Assembly (NCBI GenBank): GCA_951217055.1
Contig: OX578276.1
Coordinates: 113,553,313-113,617,312 of the forward strand
Reading direction: 5' to 3'
Length of the DNA: 64,000 nt
Origin: Gerris lacustris
Lineage: Eukaryota; Arthropoda; Insecta; Hemiptera; Gerridae
Of this stretch, positions 48,781-60,365 are shown one piece after another. The notes under the pieces are model-generated. The model was not told the origin of the DNA. It saw nothing but the letters and a program-made list of their open reading frames with translations, and ran no database searches. Position 1 is the stretch's first letter. Every line of letters starts with the position of its first letter. The position numbers and the translations under genes were made by a program.

Positions 48781-49445
48781 TTGGTGAATACTCGCTTCCT
48801 ATGGCTCGGAGACCAATCAAGGTGGTTTTCAAAATTGAAGATAACAAAATTTCCCATAAACAAATTCTCAATCATTTCTTACGTACAATGGACGATTTAT
48901 AAAATTTAGGGTGAAGAATATCTATTAATATCTAGTATCCTTCGCCGCAAAACCATTAAACATTTTTACGAATATCTCGCTTCCTATGGCGCGGAGACAT
49001 ATAGGAGATTAAAAAAAATCCTGTTAAGTACTTGCCAGCAAGTTACTAAAAGGGTTTCTTCGGTCATAAAGTCATAAGAATACATGAGTACTTTATTATT
49101 ATTTATTTTGTTTAAACAAAAATATAATTTTTTCTGTATTTTTGCCTTACTTTTAGGACCTGTCCTAATGGGGTAGCGTGGGGGGGGGGGGGGGGGGAAC
49201 AATTTTTTTTCGTTTTGTTTTAAATTTTTGGGGGGTAAAATGGCCGCCATTTTGGAAACAAGTTATATTTTTGTGAACCAAATTTTAATACCTTTAAAAT
49301 GATACCCAACTTTGAATTTTCAAATGACATACATTTTGGGGCTCCATAGTTACGGCCCCCTGAAATTGAGATGCATATTCTTGTATTTTTGCCTTATTTT
49401 TAGGACCTGTCCTAATTAGGTAGCGTGGGGGGGGGGGTGCATTTT
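48780..49445 (-). repeat. Dispersed repeat C, minus-strand copy with two units
   Basis: Reverse complement of 39.2-39.96 kb: ttgctggcaagtact-type block, ccgccattttgg, taatacctttaaaatgatac and taggacctgtcctaat. The last block and the following G tract occur twice. Confidence 0.8.
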
Positions 49446-49654
49446 TTTTAAATCGGCCATATTTACTCAAGTTATCGTCATCGGTCGATTTCGTGACGGT
49501 CGGTTTTATGACGATTTTATTCGGATTCACACCCGAGCTCCACACGGTGTAACGTAACATAAGGAACTTCGTTCCAAAATTAGAAACATTTAAGTTTATC
49601 ACAATTGTGCGAATTGATCAAGCACATTAATTTTTTAACCTCTCTATCTTTTTC

Positions 49655-50700
49655 CTATTAGTCCAGTCACGAGAGGTTCAAAAAAAGGGGTCCACCTTGC
49701 GTTTCGTGCAGGAAACGAATTTATTTTTTTGTCTTCTCAGGCATGATTAGGAGATGTCAAATCCAAGTTTGCGACCTCTAAAACAGGGCGGGCAATTTTT
49801 GGTGGGCTAATAACCACAATTTTTTTGCACATTTTTCGGTTGTTCGCTTATAACTTGAAAACGGCTGCTCAATAAAAAAAAAAAATAAATAAAAAAAAAT
49901 AGGTGTATCTCTGGGTATGTGAGTATGTTTGTATGTATGTATGTAATATGTTATGTACGCGTTGGTATGTAATGCACGCATTACAGGGGATGTCCCTTTA
50001 ACTGGTGTTTAGGTCAATTTTAATGATCCTGCGCTTTCCAATTCATTTACTTCAAATTGCTGCACAACTATAGACCAAAAAGCTATATATCGAATAAATA
50101 AGGAATCACGCAAATAGGTTTAGAATTTAAGTGAGCCTGGCCGGCGCTCACAATATTTTATTAAATACATACATACAAACATACTCACACACACAGAGAT
50201 ACACCTTTTTTTTTTTTTTCTTTTTTTTTTTTCTTTTTACGGATTCCTCCTACTCCCCAAAAATTTGTGAATGAACTGGGTTTTACGCTACCATAATTTA
50301 ATATTCGTTCCGTTACCTAACGCACCCTCCCTCCCCCCTCCCCAGAAACACTCCCTTGCTCTTACCCCACCCTTCTAAAAGCGATTTGGGACTTTTGGAA
50401 AAGTTTAAAAAGCCTAAGACCGACATTACGATTACGACGGACTTCAATGTATAAAAGCTTATAAATATGACATTTTTTCGATTTTGGAAACTTTTTGCAA
50501 TTTTCAATGCTCTGTAGAACCGGTAGAAATACTTTCTACTAGTGCATTTAAAAGGAAATTTTGTGCTCTTTAATATTCAACTGAATCATTTTGTCGACTG
50601 GAACAGCCGTTTAAAAAAAAATGGTTTCCTGTGTTTCCTGCACAAGACGCAAGGTGGACTTCCCCTCGTGACTGGAGACTGGACTATATATGTGGGTCAA
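49655..50700. mobile_element. Complex two-level foldback element
   Basis: The outer arms (49655-49736 and 50622-50700) share ccagtcacgag, gtccaccttgcgt and gtgcaggaaac in inverted orientation. The inner arms (about 49898-49945 and 50160-50210) share aggtgtatctctg and gtgagtatgtttgtatgtat. No coding sequence. Confidence 0.75.
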
Positions 50701-51122
50701 GAAGTTGCGCCAGTTTTAAATTTCAACTTTTTAGCTTAAACAGTTCGGGCAGTGGCGTACACAGGGGGGGGGGAGGGGCCCTGGCCCCCCTCCGAAATGA
50801 TTACATACCTAAGACCCGCCATACATTTAAAAAAAAAAAAAAAACAGATGCATTCGAATTGGCTGTAAATATTTTCCAATAAAAGCAGTGTCGGACTGGG
50901 AGCTTTCTGGGCCCTCGGCAAAATTTTGTCTTGGGCCCCTCCCATTTTTTCCGTATAAGTTTTATACGGAATATACATTATAGTAATTTTGTAGAGGATT
51001 AATTATTAAATATTAATTTTAACGTCATATATACTTACTTAGGCCACAATGTTTATTTTTATTTATTTTTTTTTTTTTAAAGGAATTTTTATATTATTTT
51101 ATTTAATAGAAGAATCTAATTT

Positions 51123-52004
51123 ATTTCGCGGTGCCCTGCACTCAATATACTCAGATCTAATTATTTTTCTAAAGAATCGTTAACGTTCGACGAATATTTG
51201 GAATTATTAAACTGTGATAAAAAGTGGTTAAACTTAACCCAATATCTAAAGCATGCTTGGTCATATAGGCATGAAATCTTAAACAACTGATAATTATAAT
51301 AATAATAATAATATTGGGTATTGGATAGTCATTTTCTAACACTGAATAAATGCATCCTGTAAAAGTATATGCATCCTGTATACCTTTCCCTTATGTTTTC
51401 TTTTTTCTAAAATAATTTTTAAGTAGAGTTTGAATTATTATTATGCACTTGTTAATACAATCTCCTTTTTTATATTGTTTTGAATTATTAATTAACTTTA
51501 GTTGTGCTTGTAATTATTTATTTAGATGTCTATGTAGTTTTTTGTTTTTTCTTTATATTTTGCTACTAAAAAACAAAACGATTTTATTGCATGTAATAAG
51601 AAATGTTATTTAAAAACTTAATGTATAATTTATTTATTTAAATGCATGTTATTTTCAATTATTATTTAAATGCTAGTATGTACGTAAGTGTATGTGTGTG
51701 GATAATATGATATGTCTATAGATATTTATGAGTATGTATGTATGAATGTGTGTGTGCAAGTGTAGGTTTATATATTATATTTTAATTCTCCTTAATATAT
51801 TATGTGGTAAATTAGAACTATTTATTTATTTATTTATTTATTTAACTATTTTATTGTTTTAATTATTGTTAATTTGTTATTAGAGCTGCCTAAAGCCAAC
51901 TCCCTCAGACGGCAAAATGCCATGAGTAATCATGTAAGCTTGATGTAATGTTATTCTTATGTATGTTCTATCAAAATAAAGCATGTTTTTCATTCATTCA
52001 TTCA
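51123..52004 (+). mobile_element. 5'-truncated non-LTR retrotransposon
   Basis: The 882-bp insert is flanked by an exact 16-bp duplication, tagaagaatctaattt (51107-51122 and 52005-52020). It ends in a (TTCA)n tail after aaaataaagcatg. Near its 5' end a frame reads SKESLTFDEYLELLNCDKKW, then LKHAWSYRHEILNN and a stop, probably the last residues of a reverse transcriptase ORF. The clade cannot be fixed from so little protein. Confidence 0.85.
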
Positions 52005-52063
52005 TAGAAGAATCTAATTTTAAAACATTATTTTTCAAATAATCTATATATATAAAAGTCAAC

Positions 52064-52069
<6 letters not shown>

Positions 52070-52104
<35 letters not shown>
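52070..52104. repeat. (GT)n microsatellite
   Basis: About 17 GT units close to the Helitron 5' end. The later repeat units keep only short remnants such as tatgtgtgtat. Confidence 0.95.
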
Positions 52105-52108
<4 letters not shown>

Positions 52109-53830
52109 TTCTTTATACAAATCTACAGTTTTAGTCCGATCTCGATGAAAATTTGCACACTTGACCTTCAAAGCAAGGAAACAATCAAGGTCTACATGAA
52201 TTTTCGAAATTTCAATTTTGGTACACAGGGGTACGGGGTACAAGTAATAAATACGGGGTCAAAGTAATGAATACCCTTCATGATGCATATCGTTGAAAAG
52301 CTCTTTATGGGTACAGTAATTGTTGTTATGTACACTTTTGTCATATTTTCATTTAGGAGGGGGGTAAAATAGAAAAATATAGCTATATCTTATTTGTTCT
52401 TTATACAAATCTACAGTTTTAGTCCGATCTCGATGAAAATTTGCACACTTGACCTTCAAAGCAAGGGGAAAATCAAGGTCTACATGAATTTTCGAAATTT
52501 AAATTTTTGTACACAGGGGTACGGGGTACAAGTAATGAATACGGGATCAAAATAATGACTACCCTTCGTGATGCATATCGTTAAAAAGCTCTTTAAGGGT
52601 ACAGTAATTGTTGTTATGTATAGTTTTGTCATATTTTCATTTAGGAGGGGGGTAAAATGGAAAATATAACTATATCTATATATAAAAAGAAGAGTATAAG
52701 AGAATGTCTTTTATACAAATCTACAGTTTTATCCCAATTTGATGAATATTTACACTCTTCTTCTTCCAAACAAGGTGAAGGTCACTGCCTACATTATTTT
52801 CCGAAATTAAAATTTTGGTACACAGAGGTACGGGGTACAAATGTCAAAGTAATGGATACCCTTCATGATGCATATCGTTGAAAAGCTCTTTAAGAGTACA
52901 TTAATTGTTGTTAAATACGTTTTTGTCATATTTTTATTTAGGAGGGGGGTAAAATGGAAATGTATATCTATATCTATAAAAGTCAACGTATGTGTCAGTG
53001 TGTTTATGTTCTTTATACAAATCAACAGTTTTAATTCGATCTCGATGAAAATTTGCTCACTTGACCTTCAAAGCAAGGGGAAGATCTCTGTCTACATAAA
53101 TGTTCGAAATTTAAGTTTTGGTACACAGGGGTACGGGGTACAAATGTCAAAGTTGAAATCCCTTCATGATGCATAGTGTTGAAAAGCTCTTTAAGAGTAC
53201 AATAATTGTTTTTACGTGCATTTAGGGGGTAAATGGAAAAATATATCTAAAAGTCAACGTATGTGTGTATGTTCTTTATACAAATCCATAGTTTTTGTCC
53301 GATCTCGATCAAAAAATGCACACTTGACCTTCAAAGGAAGAATAAATCAGTGTCTACATGAATTTTCGAAATTTAAATTTTGGTACACAGGAAACAGGGT
53401 ACAATAATGAATACGGGGTCAAAGGACTGAATACCCTTTATGATGCATATCGTTGAAAAGCTCTTTAAGATTACATTAATTGTTGTTATGTACAGTTTTG
53501 TCATATGTGTTTTCATTTAGGAGGGGGTAAAATGGAAAAATAGCTATATCTTATAAAAAAAGATGAGTGTCTGTATGAGGGTATGTCTTTTATTCAAATC
53601 TACAGTTTTAGTTCGATGTCGATAAAAATTTGCCCACTTAAACTTCAAAGCAAGGGGAAAATGACAGCCTACATGAATTTTGGAAATTTAAATTCAGTAC
53701 ACAGGTATGGTAAAAGTAATGAATACGGGGTAAATGTAATGAATACCATTAATGATGCAAAAGCTCTTTAAGAGTAGAATAATAGTTTTTATGTATTGTT
53801 TTGTCATATTTTACTTTAGGGGGGGGGGGG
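52105..53830. repeat. Six tandem units of about 300 bp inside the Helitron
   Basis: Each unit contains ctttatacaaatctacagtt, tccgatctcgatgaaaattt, cacttgaccttcaaagcaag and ggggtaaaatgg blocks, starting near 52110, 52390, 52705, 53010, 53270 and 53588. Most units are preceded by a copy of the Helitron start (tatatctataaaagtcaacg). Confidence 0.9.
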
Positions 53831-54326
53831 GAATTTAGGATCTTTAAAATTAGCTTATCAAAGAGGAGGGGGTATAGAAATAGGTGGGAGAGATATAGAA
53901 TCTAGATATTCTTGCATAGTAAAATATTTTATATGTTTCATTATGGTTGTTTATTAATTTATCTAATTATAATAACACTCCGTAGCGAAGCACGGGTACC
54001 CAGCTAGTAATAAACGAAAAATCAAACTTGATTTAAAGATAATTACTTTGAATAGGCATAATAAAGTAGGCTAGCAATAACAATGAAACTGTGGTTAAAG
54101 TGTTTTTTTTTTAAATTTCTTAATGTTTTTGAACGGAATAACCAAAATCACATCATTAATTTTTTCCTAAGTTCGTCCCTTGAAGTTAATATGTTGGGTT
54201 TAAAAGTTTCAGTTCATCAGCATTAAATAACTTAAAAATTCTTGGCCGAGAGAATACCTTAGGCTGACTGAAAAACAGATCATACAAATATTTGATGGGC
54301 TTCATCTTGCAAAATACTGGGTAGAA

Positions 54327-54423
54327 AAAAATGTTTGACAACATTTTTTTATTTGAAAAATCTATTTTCCAACAAAAAAATGTTTGACAACATTTTTTTA
54401 TTTGAAAAATCTATTTTCCAACC
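54327..54423. repeat. 49-bp tandem duplication
   Basis: Two nearly identical units starting aaaaaatgtttgacaacatt. The unit itself contains a tgacaacattttttt stretch. Confidence 0.92.
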
Positions 54424-55259
54424 ATATACGGTACATATGGGATCATAGACTGAAAAATCTGACGGTTAAAAGCTGAAAAATCTTGCCACTAATTTATGGC
54501 CCGAAGGTCACCAAATTTTAAAGCCGTTATTTGACACTAACAGAAGGATTTCGGAAAAAAATATTCCGTTTAAACAATCCAAATTCAGTGACTTCCAGTT
54601 ACTTTAGATTTCCCTAAATATTTGGGTTACTCCCAAACGTGATTATATTTTTTGTCGTGTGGGAAACCGTAATAAATATGTGTGTGCGAAAAATTATGTT
54701 GCTAAACCTTATAGTTAGGGAGAAAAAATAATAAAGTTCGAAGAATTACGTCTGCTAAAATTGAAAAACCTGGTTTTCAGGGCAACCATAATACCCCCGT
54801 AAATTTTTTTTGGGTGGTTGGAGTAAATAAAAATTTCTTTCGTTTCATCCCGTTAGTTGGGGTCCACGTAAAAGTGCTTTTGGTACGGACCTCCGTTTCC
54901 GAAATCAGCAGGAAAAGGGATTTCATGATTTTTCCCCTTTTTTAAAAAAAGCCTTGGCAAAACCGTGAACGGGCAACTTACATACACTTAATATTTTTCT
55001 CAGGCTATTCGAAAATTAAATTTTCGTAATTTTTTCTTTCGGCAAGTAAGTCGTAAAAACACGGTTGGCACAAGGACAATAGTTTTCGGACACGTCCTCA
55101 AAAAAAAACAAAAAAAAACGGTCCGAGACAACTCAGACAAACTTTCTCATATATACGAGATCATAATTACTTATCCTAGTGTTGTCCATTTATTATTTTT
55201 CGAAGGTACATTTAATTATTATTGAACATTTCATCAAAATTTAACATGAAAATAACTTC

Positions 55260-55740
55260 TCCTGATGGGCGGGGAATCGAACCTCTCTCTGTCCACATTT
55301 TAAGCTATTTTCTCAGGAACTAGATTTTTCCCGGGAAAACGGCTTATATCATTACTAATGATATAAGCCGTTTTCCTTCTATGATCTAATGATTCACTAG
55401 ATTCGTATTTAAATGGAGTATTTACATTTTAGATTTTTTAAATCAAAATCGTCGGAACCGTTTTCGAGAAATAATTTTATTTGAGTTTTTGGGGGTAGCA
55501 CCCCTAAATTTGGAGGTAAAATTAATTTCTTGATTTCGGGGTATGTTTTTCTGAACATGTATGCCACATTTCGTCAAAATCGGCCCAGTAGTTCAGGCTC
55601 CAGGCGTCTGCACAGACAGACATTTTTTAAAAACCACTTTCTTGGACTCAGGGGACCTCAAAACGTGTAAATCCATCAAAATATCAAAATCGAATTTTCG
55701 TTCTATCATAATACTTTCTCTTTATATAAGAAAGTAACAC
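55260..55740 (+). repeat. Dispersed repeat B, most complete copy
   Basis: Contains tagattcgtatttaaatgg, tcgtcggaaccgttttcgag, ccacatttcgtcaaaatcgg, ctgcacagacagacatt, ggggacctcaaaacgt and ends ctttatataagaaagta. The same blocks occur in introns 6 and 8 of the host gene. Confidence 0.85.
55334..55376. repeat. Perfect 20-bp hairpin inside repeat B
   Basis: The arms ggaaaacggcttatatcatt and its exact reverse complement are separated by act. The related copy at 15.6 kb lacks the second arm, so the hairpin arose in this copy. Confidence 0.92.
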
Positions 55741-56230
55741 ATCAGCGGGACCTCCGGGACAGGCGGGCCGGAGGCAGCGGTCGAAATCACGCGATTTATT
55801 TGATATTTTAAGCCGATCTCGGTGCATTTCTGAGGGGCGCTACTTTTCTAAACTCAAGAATTCCAATCGCACCTAGAATATAAAAGTACCTGGTCTATAA
55901 AAGTACCTGGTCTATAAAAGTACCTAAGATATACAAGTACCTGTCACACACAAAGCGCCGGCGCCGGCCAAGAGACCAGATAGTATTTATGATTATCGAT
56001 CATTTATTTCAATTAAATAAATCTTACGGCATTAGAAAAAATTGAATTGAATTGCATTGGATAAACATATTTAAAAACAATGATTTTTTTTTAACTTCGT
56101 GGGCCCTAGCTTGGGCCCCTTGAGCCCGTGGGCCCTCGGCAAATGCCGACTTGCCAACCTGGCCAGTCCGACACTGCATAAAAGGAATTAATTATTATCT
56201 TATGGTGTGTATACACTTAATCACCCCAAA

Positions 56231-57080
56231 TAAGCTCGGCCCGGATTTGCCGATAGAATTAAATTCATTCAACACTATACCGGCCCGATTGTCGGCTGGG
56301 CCCGGATTTTGCCGATGGAATTGAATTTATTAAACACTATACCGGCCCGACTGTCGGCTGGGCCCGGATTTTGCCGATGGAATTAAATTTATTAAACACT
56401 ATACCGGCCCAAGTGTCGGCTGGGCCCGGATTTTGCCGATGGAATTAAATTTATTAAACACTATACCGGCCCAAGTGTCGGCTGGGCCCGGATTTTGCCG
56501 ATGGAATTAAATATATTAAACACTATACCGGCCCGATTTTGGCTGGACCGAGATTTTTGCTGATGGAATTAGATTCATTGAATTAAATTAGGACGCATGA
56601 AATAAATCGGTTCATTTGCCGACTAGGCCTTGATTTTTGCCAGTGGAACTAAAAACATTAAACTTGATCGACCCGATTTCGGCTGGGCCCGATTTTTCGC
56701 CAATTGAATTCAATGATTTTTTTGTGGTTTTAGTCCAGTTCAATAGCATAGGTTGCATTATAGGACAGCTTCAATTCATTACGAATCCTAATGCAATGAA
56801 TTGAATTTGGATTCGTAAAAATAGACTGCTCCGATTGACAGCTAGGCCCAGATTTTTTGCTATAGAATTAAGTGGATTGAATTGATTAGGATGAGTACAA
56901 TGAATCGGCCTGATTGCTAGTAGGCCCGATTTTGTCGATGGAAATTATGCATCAAAATAAATTGGGATGCGTTCAATAATAGACCCGATTTCCGGCTCGG
57001 CCTAGGTGTTAGGCACATTAAATTAAATGAGGCCCGAGTCAACTCGAACTTTTGCTGATGGAATTAAATTAATTGAATTA
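56231..57080. repeat. 62-bp minisatellite, clean then degenerate units
   Basis: cactataccggccc starts recur exactly every 62 bp at 56273, 56335, 56397, 56459 and 56521. The unit includes gtcggctgggcccggatttt, then gccgatggaatt. Diverged units continue to about 57080. Confidence 0.95.
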
Positions 57081-57559
57081 AAATATGCACACTAGACTGG
57101 CTTAAACGTCAAAATGATGGTTGTGGATTTCAGTAGCAAATTTTTGTTTTGGACCAGGATTGTGTGTAGAACGCTACGTGGGTCCTCTTGTCTATGCGGC
57201 ATTCCCCTCTTGCTGACTCAGGTCGGACTAGTGTTCGTCGACATGTAGTGGGAAAACAGAGGCAATATAAATAAATCGGTTTATCATTTTGTGAAAAAAC
57301 TGATTCATATTACATAGTACATAGTAATAGTAAATTTAAATCTAAAAACTCGAAAAGCGTTCAGAAAACATTTGATGTTAAATGTCCCATGTAATTACCC
57401 AGCGAATGAGCGAATGATTCTTTTGTTTTGCAATAGGTATTTAATTTTCTTAGAGAAGAATTCTCTTCTAGATAAAAATTTGAAATTCGTATGTGCTCCA
57501 AATCCACGTTTGCTTTTGCAGTATGGATCACGTTTTGCTTCTGAGCTTACCAAAGGAAA

Positions 57560-58465
57560 CGGAAGATATGTGACAGTTCTGAAGAACGAACAATTTTTAT
57601 GTCTCCGATTTCAAAAATTCCAAGACAGAAATCTGTTCAACATCAGGGTACAGTTTGGGTCCCGTGTCCGCCTGTCCTTCAATTTTTGCGAACTAACATA
57701 TCTTAAAAGCTATTCGTCCAATTTTATTGAAATTTTGATTGTAGGTCATAATTAGCCAGGTTATAACATTGCTGATCCCGTATAAGTTTCAATCTTCTGC
57801 ACCTATTTATGTCTCTTCCACATTCGCACAGACATACATTTATTTACACCTATATCTTCAAAAGTACTCATCTGATTTTTATGAAATTTTAATGGTTTGT
57901 TTAAAGTAACCCGCAGATAACCCAAGAATAATTTCAACCGTCTGCGCTCTTAAAATATTGCTATATTGATACTTTATTCATGTTAAATTTACTCAATTTT
58001 CCCTCCTTTCTTAAATTAGTCAAAATTGGTTTGATTTTTACATGATTTAAAGTATCAATTTACCAAAATTTAAACAGCGCAGACAGTTAAAATTAATCTG
58101 TGAGCTTCTATCAGATAAGTTTTATAAAATCAGATGAATATTTTTGAAGATAAGGTGTAAATAAATGTATGTGTGTGCACATGTGGAAGAGAAATGGTGG
58201 CAGGTGGAGAAATGTGGTGGAGGGAAATGGGACCAGAAGATTGGACCTTATATAGGACCAACAATGGACTTTTTATATGCTAATTAACTGTCATCCTAAT
58301 TTCATTAAAATCGAAAGAGTAGTTTTTAAGAATTGTTCGCAATGATTGAGCGAGAGACAGACTAACAGCATGAAACGGGATCAAAAATGTCTGATAACTG
58401 GAACAGATTTCTGTCTTGGAATTATTGGAATCGGAGACATAATCGTTCTTTCGAACGATCACATC
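57560..58465. repeat. Dispersed repeat A: 0.9-kb foldback
   Basis: The left arm (57560-57985) and right arm (58035-58465) are inverted relatives along their whole length. Both contain aagacagaaatctgttc, ttatgtctccgatt and acatacatttattta, as such or reverse-complemented. The arms are clearly diverged, so the element is old. A 127-codon frame runs into the left arm. Confidence 0.85.
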
Positions 58466-58654
58466 ACATAGTGAGGTGTTACCTCATAGGATTTTAATTT
58501 AATTAAATATGAGGTTAGAAATTAAAATTAGAGTGTTGAAAAGGGGGAGAAATTACAATTATAATAAATTATGGGGTATGCTAAACCCGTATATAAGTTA
58601 AATTAGGTTGGGCCCTCCCTGAAAAAATTTTCTGTGTACGCTACTGAGTTCGGG

Positions 58655-59105
58655 TGATCCTTTACTGGAACCAAATCAAGACATTTTGGATCCCCCTCTA
58701 TTATCGTATTAAAGATACTTAAATATTTAAAATTAATTTAATTTAATTAATTAAGTTTAAGTTAGAGTTCATTATAAACTGAACCATAAATAAAAATTTC
58801 ACACCTCTACCTATATTAGTTCATAAGATATGTGAGCCTGTCACTGATCTATTGACTCATCATAATTCTAAGTCATATTAGCAATTCTAGAAATTTAAAA
58901 TTTTGTTTATAGGTTGAGTTTAATGTACAAATAAAGGAAAAATTACAAAATCCGAAAAAATCTGGTTCTTTGGCCATCTCAACTGAAAGAAAAATCAGCT
59001 TAGCAAAATAAATAAAATTATAACTCACGCTACTAGCGCTTTCTAGTAGAGATTTTCGAAACTAAAGTATAATTTCACTCTCATTAATGAAATTTTATAT
59101 TTGAA
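58655..59105. other. AT-rich segment with no recognised feature
   Basis: Nothing assignable seen between the hAT right flank and the second Helitron. Confidence 0.5.
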
Positions 59106-59786
59106 CTAGCCGGATTGGCGCGCTTCATGTGCCTTATCCGTCTAGAAGTTGGCGCTGTGTGTGAAAAATAATTAAAACAATATAATAATATATTATTATT
59201 GTTACATAATTTCGTATTTTAGTAAATGTAGGTATATTATTTTTTTATGCTTATTTTTAAACATTTTATCTCAAATAAATATATGACTAAATCAATTAAA
59301 AATTATTGTAATGGCTGGCCGATTCCAAGATGGTGGATATTAATCAAAACAGCATTAGCTTTAATTATCTGATTCAGGAACCATCATTCTATGAACTCTA
59401 ACTTAAACTAGGGTAGCCAGGGGAAGGGGAAGAGACAAACTATAAGGCAGTGCAGCCATCTAAGGAAAAAAAAAAATTCCCTTGGCCGCTAGGCGCTTGG
59501 AGACCTTAATTCTAGGACACGCCTCCTACCAAATGTCAGATCTCTAGGTCCACTGGAAGCAGAGATAATAGAGTGTTATTAAATCCAAGATGGCGGCTAT
59601 AATTCAATATGGTGGCCATATATCGAAATCAAAATGGCCGCACTATTCTATTTATGGAACACTCTATCTATGTACAAAATTTCAAATCTCTATGTCAATG
59701 GGAAGTAGGAGAATTAGAGATCAGTCAGTCAGTCAATCACTGCCACTCTTAGTTTTATATCTATATATATAAAATTAATATATAGA
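59106..59786 (-). mobile_element. Non-autonomous Helitron, minus strand
   Basis: Read on the minus strand it starts TCTATATATTAATTTT (59786) and ends gcgcgccaatccggCTAG (59106), with A before and T after. The 681 bp contain repeated short words (cagtcagtcagtc; caagatggtgg / caagatggcgg) and no protein. Confidence 0.8.
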
Positions 59787-60365
59787 TAAGAGTGATTGAT
59801 CTTTATTGAGTATTGAACTTGAAGATTGTAAACATCACTTCGTACACCAGATACTTGTGTTTAGTTAAATTAGAACACCCCATGCATTACATACTTTGCC
59901 ACTTAGTCTTTTCGTTGCAAACTACTTTTTCTAAATTATGATAATTAATTCCTGTTACTATATTTATTTCCTATTATGTCCTTTCCTAATCTCTTCTTAT
60001 ATTATATGTACAGTACATACCATGTGTTCAAAAATAACAAGAGGCTAAGAAACAAAAATGACTTACAAAACTTAATGAAATCCCAACAAAAACACTGGTA
60101 TAAAAAAAATAAACCAAGTCTCACGTAAAACGTTGTGAGATCATCCAAGTCAGCCAAGTCTCCCCTATCCAAGTAAGTTCTACTAGGTCTAATACATCCA
60201 GTACAAGTAAGGGATGTTGTTTGTCTGTCCCCCCTCTTCTATTCTCTGTCCCTTACAAACTTTTCTTCCCCAAATCACTCTACACGGTTAAATTTAAAAA
60301 TATTTTCTGACTTGGCAATTACCAGCACAGCAATTACCACTCAGGAACGCCAAAAGTACATTAAA
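59787..60365. other. Noncoding segment
   Basis: No recognisable feature. Moderately C-rich around 60180-60280. Confidence 0.5.

Larger units (their letters stand above)
52043..54007 (+). mobile_element. Non-autonomous Helitron with internal tandem repeats
   Basis: It begins TCTATATATATAAAAG, the common insect Helitron 5' end, and ends gcgaagcacgggtacccagc then CTAG. An A precedes it and a T follows it, as expected for Helitron insertion between A and T. A GGGTACCC palindrome lies just before the terminal CTAG. There is no Rep/helicase sequence. Confidence 0.87.
50886..56176. mobile_element. Inner hAT-like element, 5.3 kb including nested insertions
   Basis: The termini cagtgtcggactgg and (reverse-complemented) cagtgtcggactgg are identical over 14 bp. 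The flanks are aataaaag (50878-50885) and cataaaag (56177-56184), 7 of 8 matching. A gggccctcggcaaa motif lies near both ends in direct orientation. No transposase frame was found. Confidence 0.87.
50750..58646. mobile_element. Outer hAT-like element, 7.9 kb including nested insertions
   Basis: The left terminus cagtggcgtacacagg and the right terminus (reverse-complemented cagtagcgtacacaga) match at 14 of 16 positions. The flanks carry a perfect 8-bp direct repeat, agttcggg, at 50742-50749 and 58647-58654, the hAT target size. Subterminal sequence on both sides is a gggccc-containing stretch. No transposase is left in the interior, which is filled by nested insertions, a 62-bp minisatellite and a foldback. 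Confidence 0.9.

Noticed and set aside
48431..48787. 118-codon plus-strand frame
   Set aside because: No similarity to a known family, low-quality composition and an overlapping frame on the other strand.
52105..53830. CRISPR-like array
   Set aside because: Units are about 300 bp, diverged and lie within a Helitron of an animal genome. No short spacers.
57372..57755. 127-codon open frame
   Set aside because: Its second half is the left arm of a foldback repeat. No domain, and it is the kind of length expected by chance in this window.
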